A stretch of DNA of 64,000 nt from Iocasia fonsfrigidae (GTDB lineage: Bacteria > Bacillota > Halanaerobiia > Halanaerobiales > DTU029), in assembly GCF_017751145.1 (NCBI RefSeq), contig NZ_CP046640.1:2584137-2648136 (forward strand), in the 5' to 3' direction. The translations under genes and the position numbers were made by a program. This document shows positions 39,519 through 48,507 of this stretch, one piece after another. Every line of letters starts with the position of its first letter. Positions within the stretch are counted from its first letter, which is position 1. Below the pieces are notes generated by a model. The model did not search any database, was not told the DNA's origin, and was given only the letters and a program-made list of their open reading frames with translations.

Positions 39519-40556
39519 TTGAAGAAGATACAGATTAAATATAATCCTGTCTTAGAGTTTTTTTGTTCTATCGGTAGAATTATATATAATAAAGAAATGA
39601 AATTGAATAAATGGTTCAATACATTTGACTTTAATGAAGATATCCAGAATTATATAAAAAATGTAAATAGTAATATGTCATCTTTGATGAAAAATGATAT
39701 GGATATTCTCACTAAAAAATTTATAGGGGGACTTGTGGTACCGATATATTTCTGCCTATCAGAAAATATTACTGTATTAAATGATTTCTTTATCCAGTTT
39801 GCTAAACTGACTGGGGCCGATTTTTTTAGGATGTACACTAAAATTTTTGATATTACTAGCCTTCTTGATGATGAGCCTGCTATTATTATGAAGGTTCTAA
39901 AAGAAAAACTAAATGTGGATTTTCCATCAGAAGACGATAAATTGTTTCCAGAGTTTAAGAAACATCCTGAAGAGATCAAGAATAGACTTGAAGTTTTTTT
40001 TAAGTTTTATTATGAGAAATTTTATCGGAAGATTGAAGATAAACCAATAGAATTTATGAGAAATAAATTGGGAGACTATAAAAGGCAATATGAAACTGAT
40101 GGCATTGAATTTTTATCAAACCTTTTAGCCTTAGATATGGAAAATCTGGTAGAGTCTCATAATCAAATTTTTCTATATCCTTCATATTTTTACGAAATAG
40201 GTATGACACAGCATTTGACAAATGATTCTATGTGCATATTATTTGGACATTTATTAGAACAAAGGGTTAATGTAAATTTTAAGCAAAGAAGAGCTAAGGA
40301 AATATTAAAGATACTGGGAGATGAAAAAAGATATGAAATACTAAAACTTTTAGGTAAAAGAAAATATTTCGGAGTAGAACTGGCAGAAGCCGTTAACCTA
40401 ACAAAAGCAACCATATCCTATCATACGAATAAAATGATGGCCCTTGGACTTTTGAATCTTCATTTGGGTGAAAATAATAGGGTATATTTCAGTCTCAATA
40501 AAAAAACTTTAAAAGAAATGTTAGAATATGTTTATCAAGATATGTCAAGTGAATGA
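39519..40556 (+). CDS. Transcriptional regulator with C-terminal ArsR-like winged helix
   Basis: 345 residues. The last 90 residues form an ArsR-type winged helix-turn-helix (AKEILKILGDEKRYEILKLL, then LAEAVNLTKATISYHTNKMM and a beta-wing NNRVYFSLNKK). The first 250 residues are a helical domain I do not recognise, rich in Phe, Lys and Glu, perhaps a sensor. TTG start behind GGAGGAG. It is divergent from the TolC-RND-MacAB operon, so it is a candidate regulator of it. It lacks the ArsR metal-site cysteines, so metal sensing is unlikely. Confidence 0.82.
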   Translation: MKKIQIKYNPVLEFFCSIGRIIYNKEMKLNKWFNTFDFNEDIQNYIKNVNSNMSSLMKNDMDILTKKFIGGLVVPIYFCLSENITVLNDFFIQFAKLTGADFFRMYTKIFDITSLLDDEPAIIMKVLKEKLNVDFPSEDDKLFPEFKKHPEEIKNRLEVFFKFYYEKFYRKIEDKPIEFMRNKLGDYKRQYETDGIEFLSNLLALDMENLVESHNQIFLYPSYFYEIGMTQHLTNDSMCILFGHLLEQRVNVNFKQRRAKEILKILGDEKRYEILKLLGKRKYFGVELAEAVNLTKATISYHTNKMMALGLLNLHLGENNRVYFSLNKKTLKEMLEYVYQDMSSE

Positions 40557-41057
40557 TAAATATATTTCTTATTAAATGACAAACAACTTTTTAAAATTAA
40601 TTTTTTTTAAAATCATGAAGCTGTCTCAAAATGAGGCAGCTTCTTTTAAGTGATCTGCCTCACAAATGCAGGAAGCAGATTGGTACTGTTTTGATCTTAT
40701 CGATATACGAGTTAGATCGTGACATGAGTGATATCTCATCTTTAATTTTAATAATAATCATATACATCAGTATAATAAAGAAATAGCAGACAAGATAGAC
40801 TAAATGAAATTAACCAACTGAGATTATACAAGAGGGAAGGTGTTTTCCTGGATAGAGCGAAAAAGCAGAAATTATACTTTCGTACTGGATAAAATATTTG
40901 CAGAGAAAAAATAAATTTTAATATTTCTTAAGTAATTAACATAAATTTAAAAAAAATAAACCATTTACCATAATAACTATTTATTAAGAAATATTTTTTA
41001 TTATACCTCAGTTTTTTCTATTTCAAAAGAATATTAAATTAATAAGATGAATTATCA
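40557..41057. other. Intergenic region, no gene recognised
   Basis: 501 bp between two converging genes. It begins with a terminator (listed separately). The rest has only short broken open stretches, for example around 40820-40914, that could be decayed coding sequence but match nothing I recognise. Confidence 0.5.
40617..40646 (+). terminator. Rho-independent terminator after the ArsR-type regulator
   Basis: GAAGCTGTCTC / GAGGCAGCTTC forms an 11-bp stem with one G-U pair, a 5-nt loop and a following UUUU. It lies about 60 bp after the regulator stop. Confidence 0.85.
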
Positions 41058-41735
41058 TCATTTACTCTCTACAAGCCTGTAGCCATAACCATAAAGTGTC
41101 TCAAGATTTAAGGATAAGAGCTTTTTTCTTAATCTCCTGACCAGGTCATCTACCACCCGTTCAGTACCAACATAATTAGTATCCCATACATGTGATAAGA
41201 TTTGTTTGCGGGAAAGGGCCTGCTGTTTATGTCTGGTAAAAAATAAAAGGAGATCAAATTCTTTAGATGTAAGGGGAATTTCCTCCTTTTGCTGATTTAA
41301 TACCTTCCTTTTTTTAATATCGATTATGTAGGGAAGAGAAATCACATCTTCATCAATAGTTTTTTCACCCTTGTATACCCTTTCAAGCAACTTATTACTT
41401 CTAATGATTAGTTCACGGGGTAGAAATGGTTTGGCCAGATAATCATCACTACCCTTTTCCAGCCCCAGGACTCTGTCAAGACTGTCATCACGTGCCGAAA
41501 TAAAAATTACAGGTGTCCGAGGATACCTGTCTTTAATTTCGTCTATCAATTGATACCCATCAATATCAGGTAGCATAATATCTAAAATCCAAAGGTGCGG
41601 GTTGTCAGGGATTGCTTTTTTAGCTTTTGAGCCTGTTAAAAAGGACTCTACTTCCCAACCTTCTTTGGCTAAATATGAATATAATAAGTGATTCAAATTT
41701 TCCTCATCTTCAACTAAATATACTTTATAACTCAT
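41058..41735 (-). CDS. OmpR/PhoB-family response regulator, orphan
   Basis: 225 residues. Receiver domain with acidic pocket (Asp10, Glu11), phosphoacceptor Asp52 in LWILDIMLPDIDGY and switch Lys in YLAKPFLP. The C-terminal winged-helix effector reads EIPLTSKEFDLLLFFTRHKQ and ends ETLYGYGYRLVESK. It has no kinase next to it. Its closest visible relative is the deleted regulator at 28802-29096 beside the kinase at 27333, which makes that kinase the natural candidate partner. Lies 43 bp downstream of fliS in the same direction. Confidence 0.94.
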   Translation of the reverse strand: MSYKVYLVEDEENLNHLLYSYLAKEGWEVESFLTGSKAKKAIPDNPHLWILDIMLPDIDGYQLIDEIKDRYPRTPVIFISARDDSLDRVLGLEKGSDDYLAKPFLPRELIIRSNKLLERVYKGEKTIDEDVISLPYIIDIKKRKVLNQQKEEIPLTSKEFDLLLFFTRHKQQALSRKQILSHVWDTNYVGTERVVDDLVRRLRKKLLSLNLETLYGYGYRLVESK

Positions 41736-41778
41736 ACCAGCCCCTCCTATTTATTTTTAGTTTTAAATTTTAAAAGTC

Positions 41779-42195
41779 TTAAATATTAATACTTAGATTA
41801 GTATCAATATTCTCTTCTGTATTACTACCATTAATAATCTCTTGCCAGGCCTCCAATAATTGCAGCAACAATTTTTTTACAAATTTAATTTTTTCAGTAT
41901 CTTTATGGATGTTTGCCTGGATAAGTTGATGATTCATATATTCATAGAGCATAGCTAAATTCTCTGCTATCTCTCCACCTTGCTGCATATTTAAGGAACT
42001 CATTAATTCATTGATAACCTTTCGGGCTCGCTGCAAGTAATTATTGGCTCCTTCAAAATCTTTATCATTAATACACTTTATAGCTAATCCCAAAAACTTA
42101 ATACACCCTTGATAGAGCATAAGTAATAACTTCCCTTGATTAGCAGTTTTTATCTGCACATCTTTATACTGCTGATAAGCACCCTTTTTTCTCAT
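41779..42195 (-). CDS. fliS: Flagellar export chaperone FliS
   Basis: About 138 residues. Binds newly made flagellin and keeps it unfolded for export. Typical pattern: AYQQYKDVQIKTANQGKLLL, MLYQGCIKFLGLA, then NDKDFEGANNYLQRARKVIN and LAMLYEYMNHQLIQANIHKD. ATG at 42195 is preferred, 6 nt after AAGGGGTG. A GTG three codons upstream lies inside the SD. Nearly touches the FliT-like gene. Confidence 0.94.
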   Translation of the reverse strand: MRKKGAYQQYKDVQIKTANQGKLLLMLYQGCIKFLGLAIKCINDKDFEGANNYLQRARKVINELMSSLNMQQGGEIAENLAMLYEYMNHQLIQANIHKDTEKIKFVKKLLLQLLEAWQEIINGSNTEENIDTNLSINI

Positions 42196-42200
42196 GAAAG

Positions 42201-42695
42201 TCACCCCTTTTTTAATCTTAATTTCTCCCTACGGTCTACAAAAAAACCACAGGTCTTACCTAATTTTTTTATGTATACATTTCTCACTCTTTTAGCATGA
42301 TTTATATCAAGAACTTTTTTTTTCAAACTCTGGTATTTATCGGAGACAATCTCCTGATTCTTCTGATCAATTTTATAGAGTTCCAATAACAAACTATCAA
42401 TCTCTTCTTTCTGGGCCGTAAAGCTAGATATATCCTGAGCACTAGGGTTAAATAGTTTAGTTAATTTTGCTAACTCTTTTTTTCCACTACTAATTGAGTC
42501 AATTTTTTTGTCTAACTTTTTTAATTTATCTATCCTTAAAGATTGACTCTTTATCAGTCTATTTAACTTATTAAACCTTTCTTCACGGCAAAACTCTTCA
42601 TGATATTGAGATAAATGCAGCAATTCAACTAATAACTCTTTTTTCTCTTCAAGGAGATCTATTACTTTTTTAAAGCTATTTTCTTTATTATTCAT
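42201..42695 (-). CDS. FliT/FlgN-like flagellar chaperone candidate
   Basis: 164 residues, almost entirely charged helix (coiled coil), with no signal or membrane segment. Position between fliD and fliS is where FliT, the chaperone of the FliD cap protein, is usually found. The sequence itself (VIDLLEEKKELLVELLHLSQ then RLIKSQSLRIDKLKKLDKKI) fits the FlgN/FliT style of helical hairpin but has no diagnostic motif. Role inferred mainly from position. Confidence 0.65.
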   Translation of the reverse strand: MNNKENSFKKVIDLLEEKKELLVELLHLSQYHEEFCREERFNKLNRLIKSQSLRIDKLKKLDKKIDSISSGKKELAKLTKLFNPSAQDISSFTAQKEEIDSLLLELYKIDQKNQEIVSDKYQSLKKKVLDINHAKRVRNVYIKKLGKTCGFFVDRREKLRLKKG

Positions 42696-42796
42696 CTAAT
42701 ATCACCTAACTTAAAATACTTTACATTATTTTATAAGAGGGAGTCAATTTCTAGATAAGAAAAATTGACACCCTTCATAGTTCAACTATAAAAGTC

Positions 42797-44668
42797 TTAA
42801 CTTGAAGTAAAGGAACTTATATAAGAAGCAATGGTATCCATCTGCGAGATAGCAATCTCCATGGCAGCAAATTGATTATAATACTTATCTTCTAAATCTG
42901 ACATATGGTCTTTCTGTTCTTCAATCTCTTCTTTTAATTCCTCAATCTGCTCTGTTAAGCTATTATCATATTCTGTATCATCATTTTCTATACCAGCTAA
43001 TTCAAGTAGTGTACCATTATAACCATTCTCATTCATACTGGTACTAACATTGGAATCCATAATATCATCTAAACGCTGTGATAAACCATTACTATCATAA
43101 TCATCCCCACTGGCTGTAAAAAGTTCAGTAACTGCCTCAGGGTCTGATTCTATAGCTTCGGCCAGGGCATCTTCATCTATTACTAATTTACCCTGATCCT
43201 CATATTCATCACTGGTGGTAATCCCTATTTCATAAAGACTGATACCAGCCCCTTCAACACTATCATAGAGTGCAGTCCTCATTTTACTGACCATATTGGT
43301 CAGTGTACTGTCATCAGCCAGTATACCGGTTTTGGCCTTTTCATTCCATTTCTCTATTTCATCCTCTGACATCTCTTCTTCTTCTTCATCTGTTAATGGT
43401 TCATAATCATAATCCCTTTCCTCATCCAGTCTACTATTGATATCTTCTATTAAGGCATTATAATCCTCAACAAAGGCAGTAATCGTCTCCATTACTTGAT
43501 CAGAACTGGATTCAATAGAAAAATCAATCTCTCCGGTATAATCCTCTTTTAGATTAATGGTTATACCATTGAAAGAGAATTTATTACTGGCCCTGGTGAT
43601 TGTCTGACTGCCACTGCCGTCATCGTATTCCAGGGTAGCATCTGAACCATAATATGTCTGTGAAGTATCAAATTGGAGTGACTCCAGCAAATTACCTGTT
43701 AGATCAGAAAACTCAATCTTCTGGGCTGAACCGGTATCATCTGTTTCAATAGTAAACTGGTCATTTAACTCATCATAAGTTATTTCTACACCAGCATCAG
43801 AATCATTCACCGTTTCTATTATTTCCTCAAGTGAAGTAGTAGTAGATGTAAAGGTAAAGGTCTCCCCATTAATGGTAAAACTAATATCATCTTCACTACC
43901 ATCAACACTTAAAGCAGTAGCAAAATTATCGCTTATATCAGCCAGGTTACTATTTAAGTCAACCCTGTTGGATAGATTAACATCAGAAAAACCAAGGGTA
44001 TCCAGGGCATCACTATCTGAATCAGGACTCAGGGTCATCTCATTAGTAGTGTCAGTAGTAAAGACAAGCTGACCGCTACTGGCATCACCATCTAAATTTA
44101 CTGTAATATTACCACTACCTACAGCATCATCGACTTGAGACTGCACTTCAGCCTGTAGGTCAGTAAGGTCAGTATAAGTCCCTGTTGCAAGGTTAATTGT
44201 TAAAGTCACATCATTAAAGGTAATATTAAATTGATTATTACTACTATCAATAACTATACCAGCGTTAATTGAATCAGCCCTTACCTCAGCACTGAGAGAA
44301 GCACTACTTTCAGTACTGGCCGTAGTAGCCACAGTTATATTACTGATCGTATAATTACCCTGTGCTGCATCAGCATTAGCAGAAACACTGAGATAAGAAG
44401 ACAAGGACTCATCAATAAATTCTACTGCATTACTATTAAATGTTGAGGCAGATAAGAGATTAGTAGCAGAGGTGTAATTAAAATATGTATCCTGAAAGGC
44501 GGTAATATCATTAATAACCTCACGATAGGCCTCCTGCTCCCATTCCAGATAGGTCTTTTCCTGTTCCAGTTTATTTAGGTTTATTTCTTCAGCCTCCATT
44601 AAGTCCTCAACCAGTGAGTCAGTATCCAGTCCGGAAACAATCCCGGTAATTCTTGAAATATCAGACAC
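42797..44668 (-). CDS. fliD: Flagellar filament cap protein FliD
   Basis: 623 residues. Caps the filament and folds flagellin subunits as they arrive. N-terminal coiled part (ISRITGIVSGLDTDSLVEDL), beta-rich Ser/Thr/Asp centre, and a C-terminal helical region with TGILADDSTLTNMVSKMRTA and LYEIGITTSDEYEDQGKLVI, both hallmarks. It ends in a heptad-rich segment (KEEIEEQKDHMSDLEDKYYN). GTG start 7 nt after GGGGGG. Between flaG and the FliT-like gene. Confidence 0.95.
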   Translation of the reverse strand: MSDISRITGIVSGLDTDSLVEDLMEAEEINLNKLEQEKTYLEWEQEAYREVINDITAFQDTYFNYTSATNLLSASTFNSNAVEFIDESLSSYLSVSANADAAQGNYTISNITVATTASTESSASLSAEVRADSINAGIVIDSSNNQFNITFNDVTLTINLATGTYTDLTDLQAEVQSQVDDAVGSGNITVNLDGDASSGQLVFTTDTTNEMTLSPDSDSDALDTLGFSDVNLSNRVDLNSNLADISDNFATALSVDGSEDDISFTINGETFTFTSTTTSLEEIIETVNDSDAGVEITYDELNDQFTIETDDTGSAQKIEFSDLTGNLLESLQFDTSQTYYGSDATLEYDDGSGSQTITRASNKFSFNGITINLKEDYTGEIDFSIESSSDQVMETITAFVEDYNALIEDINSRLDEERDYDYEPLTDEEEEEMSEDEIEKWNEKAKTGILADDSTLTNMVSKMRTALYDSVEGAGISLYEIGITTSDEYEDQGKLVIDEDALAEAIESDPEAVTELFTASGDDYDSNGLSQRLDDIMDSNVSTSMNENGYNGTLLELAGIENDDTEYDNSLTEQIEELKEEIEEQKDHMSDLEDKYYNQFAAMEIAISQMDTIASYISSFTSS

Positions 44669-44685
44669 AATATATCCCCCCTTTT

Positions 44686-45066
44686 CTAAACCTTTTCATC
44701 AAGCAGTATTCCAGCAATTTCACAAAATTTAGCCACCATATTGAGTATTTTTTCTGATGGAATCTCTTTGATGACCTCATCTGTCTCATTATCTATAATT
44801 TTAACCATGATTTTATTGGTCTCTTCATGGATAGTAAATTCAATACTCTTATTAAAGACCTGTACACCCTCATTGGCTGATTCAATTACAGTCTTTAATC
44901 CACTTTTATTACCTTCCTCACACTCTTCATTCCCTGAATTATTTTCTGAATAACTAAGTTTATTACTATCTTTAATTTCAGGATTATCAAGTAAATTAAG
45001 ATCACTAAGATTAGTGTCCAGCTGTTTAGTCATATTATGTCCAGCTGCTATACTATCCAGATACAT
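44686..45066 (-). CDS. flaG: FlaG-like flagellar protein
   Basis: 126 residues. The conserved C-terminal half reads LEFTIHEETNKIMVKIID-like: FTIHEETNKIMVKIIDNETD then EVIKEIPSEKILNMVAKFCE, the FlaG signature. The N-terminal half is variable, Asn/Glu/Ser rich. FlaG proteins affect filament length. It lies between the flagellin gene and fliD, its usual place. Confidence 0.9.
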   Translation of the reverse strand: MYLDSIAAGHNMTKQLDTNLSDLNLLDNPEIKDSNKLSYSENNSGNEECEEGNKSGLKTVIESANEGVQVFNKSIEFTIHEETNKIMVKIIDNETDEVIKEIPSEKILNMVAKFCEIAGILLDEKV

Positions 45067-45093
45067 AGGCCCCCCCTGCTTTACAATTTTAAA

Positions 45094-45123
45094 AGAGCCA
45101 GGGAGTAACCCCTCCCCGGCTCT
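45094..45123 (-). terminator. Rho-independent terminator after flagellin
   Basis: AGAGCCGGGGAG / CTCCCTGGCTCT on the minus strand makes a 12-bp stem with one G-U pair, followed by UUUUAAAAUUG. It isolates the abundant flagellin mRNA from flaG. Confidence 0.85.
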
Positions 45124-45145
45124 CTTGGATTTAATTTACTCTTCA

Positions 45146-47029
45146 TTACTGAAGTAAGGTTAATACATTCTGGGTCTGGGAATTAGCCTGAGCCAGCATA
45201 GAAGTAGCGGCCTGAGTTAGGACATTATTCTGACTGTATTCAGTCATCTCTGCTGCCATGTCAGCATCCCGTATCCTTGATTGAGCTGAGGTCAGGTTCT
45301 CAGATTGCGTTTCCAGGTTATTAATGGTGTGTTGCAGCCTGTTCTGATAAGCACCTAATTGGGCCCTTTCACTAGAGACACTTTTAACAGCATCATCAAT
45401 GACGTCAACGGCTGCTTCAGCATTATCCGCGGTAGTAACATCAATTTCATCTACACCTAGGGCAGAAGTAGACATATCATTGATAGCCATTTCAGTTGTC
45501 TGTCCCTCATTAGCACCGATCTGGAAAGAAATTGAATTATTGTTTATTGTAATAATATCACTATCAAATAAAGTAATATTATCAGTAGCATCTGTCAGAC
45601 TGCTATCTACTGTAATAGCAATGCCACCTGTAGTTGTAATAACACTGTCGGCGTCTGTTGATAAACCAGAATCACTACTTATAGTAGTTCCAGCAGAATC
45701 TGTTATAGTAACATCTGCTTCAATCTCTACATCAAAATCTGCAGATCCTGCGGTATAAGTACCTGAAGCAATAGTAAAATAGCCATTCGTTGTCGTCACA
45801 TCGCCAGATCCTATAGTAGAAGTGTCACCTGAATCAATCTCATTACCTTCACTATCATACACAGTAACTGTATTAGCAGAATCATCATAAGCTATAGAAT
45901 AACTGCCTGCACTTAAACCAGCATTTACTGTCATATTTGTAACCATTCCAGTACTATCTGTACCAGAAGCAGTAGCAGTAGTATCTACATTTGCATATTC
46001 AATTGTATAATCTCCTGCGGCTAAAGCATTGTCAGTTACCTCAATACTTTCTGCTTTACTATTATTATTGATTATTTCTCCACCAATTTCAGCCAGATCA
46101 CTATCTACTGTAATATCAATGCCACCTTTAGTTGAAATAACACTGCTGGTTAAGCTTGCTGATAAACCAGTCTCCTGACTGACAACATTTCCAGCAGAAT
46201 CTGTTATAGAAACATCTGCTTCAATATTTACATCAAAGCTTAAGGTGCCTACAGAAACAGAAGAACCAGAAGCAATAGTAAAACCACCTAGTGTTGCACC
46301 GTCAGTATTAAGAGTAGTATCATCAACTGTAGTGGAAGCCATTTCCTCACCATTACTATCCTTTAAAGTAAGTGTATAATTGCCATTGTTTTCCTTAGTT
46401 TCTACAGTATAACTACCTGCACTTACACCAGCACCAGCTATTGTAGAAATAGCCCCACCTAATCCGGTAGTATCTGAACTGACAGCAATAGAAGATTTGA
46501 CATTATCATAACTAACAGTATAATCACCACTATCCAGCTCTACATCTGTCAACTCAGTACTCTCTGCACCACTGTGATTGGTACTAATCTCTGCAGTTGA
46601 GGCCATAGAACCATTTAAGAGCTTTTTAGTATTGAATTCAGTATCAGAGGATATCCGGTCGATTTCCTCTATTAACTCATCAATCTCGGCCTGAATCTCT
46701 TCACGGTCTGCATCAGTATTGGTATCATTACTCGCCTGCACAGACAGTTCCCTCATCCTCTGTAAAATCTCTTCTGTTTCATCAAGAGCACCTTCAGCAG
46801 TCTGGATCAAAGAAATACCATCCTCGGCATTAGTAGATGCCTGGTCAAGCCCCCTGATCTGGGTTTCCATCTTTTCCGAAATAGCCAGACCTGCTGCATC
46901 ATCAGCAGCTGAATTAATCCGATAACCTGATGAGAGTTTTTCCAGTGAACTGGAAACCGCATTACTATTCCTGCTCAACTGATTCAAAGTATTCAACGCT
47001 GAAATATTAGTATTAATTGTCATACTCAT
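45146..47029 (-). CDS. hag: Flagellin
   Basis: 627 residues, main filament protein. The conserved ends are intact: [20 protein letters not shown] with [20 protein letters not shown], and at the C terminus [20 protein letters not shown] with [17 protein letters not shown]. The centre is enlarged by two tandem homologous domains of about 165 residues (about 148-317 and 319-480), each containing FTIASG, an IEADV(S/T)ITDSAG motif and a GGI(D/A)ITVDS motif. Compact flagellins are about 270 residues. ATG start 8 nt after AAGGAGGAG. A CsrA-type leader hairpin precedes it and a terminator follows. Confidence 0.96.
   Translation of the reverse strand: MSMTINTNISALNTLNQLSRNSNAVSSSLEKLSSGYRINSAADDAAGLAISEKMETQIRGLDQASTNAEDGISLIQTAEGALDETEEILQRMRELSVQASNDTNTDADREEIQAEIDELIEEIDRISSDTEFNTKKLLNGSMASTAEISTNHSGAESTELTDVELDSGDYTVSYDNVKSSIAVSSDTTGLGGAISTIAGAGVSAGSYTVETKENNGNYTLTLKDSNGEEMASTTVDDTTLNTDGATLGGFTIASGSSVSVGTLSFDVNIEADVSITDSAGNVVSQETGLSASLTSSVISTKGGIDITVDSDLAEIGGEIINNNSKAESIEVTDNALAAGDYTIEYANVDTTATASGTDSTGMVTNMTVNAGLSAGSYSIAYDDSANTVTVYDSEGNEIDSGDTSTIGSGDVTTTNGYFTIASGTYTAGSADFDVEIEADVTITDSAGTTISSDSGLSTDADSVITTTGGIAITVDSSLTDATDNITLFDSDIITINNNSISFQIGANEGQTTEMAINDMSTSALGVDEIDVTTADNAEAAVDVIDDAVKSVSSERAQLGAYQNRLQHTINNLETQSENLTSAQSRIRDADMAAEMTEYSQNNVLTQAATSMLAQANSQTQNVLTLLQ
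45590..46588 (-). repeat. Tandem duplication inside the flagellin gene
   Basis: Two diverged in-frame copies (46079-46588 and 45590-46075) encode about 165 residues each. Shared motifs in the same order are AES(T/I)E(L/V)TD, SGDYT/AGDYT, FTIASG, IEADV-ITDSAG and GGI-ITVDS. This is the surface-exposed variable region of the filament. Confidence 0.8.
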
Positions 47030-47054
47030 AAAATAATCTCCTCCTTGAATTTTT

Positions 47055-47072
47055 TCAGGCTTCCCTGCCTGA
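47055..47072 (-). promoter_or_regulatory. Flagellin leader hairpin, predicted CsrA site
   Basis: On the minus strand TCAGGC-AGGGAA-GCCTGA forms a 6-bp stem with GGA in the loop. Eight bases later comes the SD AAGGAGGAG, itself containing GGA. Two GGA sites, one in a hairpin loop and one in the SD, is the arrangement CsrA uses to repress hag in Bacillus. csrA and fliW are encoded at 51190-51875. Confidence 0.6.
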
Positions 47073-47246
47073 GGTTTTTTTAGCTACTTTAATTAACGGT
47101 AGATATAACCCGGCCGTTGTTACACCTGCCGAATTTAGCAGCTATTACTATCTAGAACAAAATGGCTCCGCCACCCAGACTTAATCACTAATTATTAATT
47201 TTTTCTTAGAACCACTTTTCACTCAAAGTTAACTACTCATCATAAT

Positions 47247-47504
47247 AAACCAGCCCAATATATTTACTGGACGACTCTAGAAATTGTCTGGAGGCATGGA
47301 ACTTGGCCTCGATGGCCTGATACTGACTCGACCATGCGTTATAAAAAGAAGAGTCAGTGAGCCGGAAGACAATTTCTCGACAGTAAACGAAGGCAGGACG
47401 CCATAGTGCAACCTTAATTTTCTTGTACGCTCTGCTTAGACCGCGGAGTGCCTGCGGTGCACGACAAGGTAAGTAAATATACTGGTCGGTCTTTAAAGTT
47501 ATCC
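47247..47504. repeat. Dispersed repeat copy B
   Basis: Shares with copy A (12228-12373) the blocks GACTCTAGAAATT, AATTTCTCGACAGTAA, AGGCAGGACGC, CACGACAAGGTAAGTAAA and GGTCGGTCTT, in the same order. It is longer because an extra hairpin (ACTGACTC ... GAGTCAGT) sits between the two central arms and another GC-rich block sits near the right end. Confidence 0.75.
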
Positions 47505-47627
47505 ACAATTTCAAAATTGCATAGTTTCCTAAACTTGAACAAAATGGCTTCGCCACCCAAACTTAATCAAATATATCAGCTTTCTTAAGTCAACTGTTTA
47601 TTACACATAGTTAATAATAAACTATTA

Positions 47628-47664
47628 GCCAGACAAATATATTTGTCGGCCTTTAAAGTTATCC
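47628..47664. repeat. Dispersed repeat copy C (ends only)
   Basis: CCAGACAAATATATTTGTCGG followed by CTTTAAAGTTATCC: the two terminal inverted repeats joined with no interior, then the same downstream flank as copy B. Looks like an internally deleted or minimal form of the element. Confidence 0.65.
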
Positions 47665-47832
47665 ATATACCTACAAATCGCATAATTTCCTATACCTGAA
47701 CAAATTGCCTCTGCCATCCTAATTTAAAGCAAAAATTATAATCCTGTTCTAAACACTAATAGCTACTAAATTATTCTTTGACCTTATCTAAATCAGTTTA
47801 GGTATTGCTGACCTTAGATAGTTCCTAAACTT

Positions 47833-48507
47833 CTATACTTTTATATCAATTTTTTTATAAACTATGTCCCTATCTTCTATCCCCTGTTGATCGGAAATAA
47901 GCTCATTTTTATTATTTTTATCACTATTTTTTATTTCTTGCTTGGATACCTCTTCTAATTGACTTTGCCCTTCTTGAAAAGTATCACCAATTTTTTTATT
48001 CAAAATTTGTTTTCTTGATTCTATATCTTGCAACTCCGCCTTCTTTGCTTTCGCTTCTCCCCCTCTACTTTCATCTAATTTTATTTCTGCCTCCAAAACA
48101 TCGCCTTTTCTATTTAGACTATTTTTTGTATTGTTCATCGTTTTAAGCTTAGAATTTGTAATACTTGCCCCAAGCAAGCCGGACATATCCCTTGAAAGAC
48201 CATCATCCCCTTGAGTGCTTATAATTGATTGTTCACTATGTTTTTGCTGATTTGTATTTTTCTTTTGATTTAGTTTTTCTCGCTGCTTATTTTGTATCTC
48301 TATTTCAATTTCTTGTATTCGCTCTTCTAACTGTTCAACCCTATCCTGTTTTATTTGATCAGCTATATCACTTTTTTTTATTTTTTCTATCTGCTCCTCC
48401 AGTTGCATTTTTTGTTTTTCAAGCCGGCTTATAGCATTATTATCAAAATTACCATAGAATGGTTTAAGGACATCATTTATACTAGTGGCAACTGATTTAA
48501 CACTCAT
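47833..48507 (-). CDS. Coiled-coil protein of the flagellar cluster, unknown function
   Basis: 224 residues from the ATG at 48507, chosen because AGGGGG lies 7 nt upstream. The open frame extends further but without an SD. Residues about 25-85 are a strong heptad coiled coil (LEKQKMQLEEQIEKIKKSDI), followed by a Gln/Lys/Asn-rich linker. The rest is charged helix. No signal peptide, membrane segment or known domain. It resembles FlxA-type small coiled-coil proteins only in style. It lies downstream of flgE in the same direction. Confidence 0.6.
   Translation of the reverse strand: MSVKSVATSINDVLKPFYGNFDNNAISRLEKQKMQLEEQIEKIKKSDIADQIKQDRVEQLEERIQEIEIEIQNKQREKLNQKKNTNQQKHSEQSIISTQGDDGLSRDMSGLLGASITNSKLKTMNNTKNSLNRKGDVLEAEIKLDESRGGEAKAKKAELQDIESRKQILNKKIGDTFQEGQSQLEEVSKQEIKNSDKNNKNELISDQQGIEDRDIVYKKIDIKV

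Larger units (their letters stand above)
47155..47728. repeat. Direct repeats, GAACAAAATGGCT(C/T)CGCCACCC type
   Basis: Three related segments lie at about 47155-47187, 47537-47569 and 47698-47728. The last two belong to longer units of about 78 bp that begin CTTTAAAGTTATCCA (47491 and 47651) and are about 160 bp apart. Divergence between copies shows they are not recent. Confidence 0.7.
47030..47832. other. Repeat-rich intergenic region upstream of flagellin
   Basis: About 800 bp without a credible gene. It contains the flagellin leader, dispersed repeat copy B (47247-47504), a short copy C (47628-47664), and three copies of a GAACAAAATGGCT-type direct repeat. One open frame across copy B (47233-47556) is explained by the repeat and has no SD or family likeness. 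The flagellin promoter must lie here, but no clean SigD (TAAA-N15-GCCGATAA) site was found. Confidence 0.65.

Noticed and set aside
40670-40915. Possible decayed gene between the ArsR-type regulator and the orphan response regulator
   Set aside because: Short open stretches in several frames are present, but none matches a family I recognise and no remnant ends are visible, so no pseudogene is claimed.
47100-47145. SigD promoter for flagellin (TAAA followed by GCCGGGTT)
   Set aside because: The spacer is about 19 nt instead of 15 and the -10 is poor. A similar GCCGG stretch before the coiled-coil gene near 48640 also fails on spacing.
47233-47556. 107-codon open frame in the gap upstream of flagellin
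   Set aside because: It runs across dispersed repeat copy B and its flanks, has no SD and no family likeness. The frame is a by-product of the repeat.
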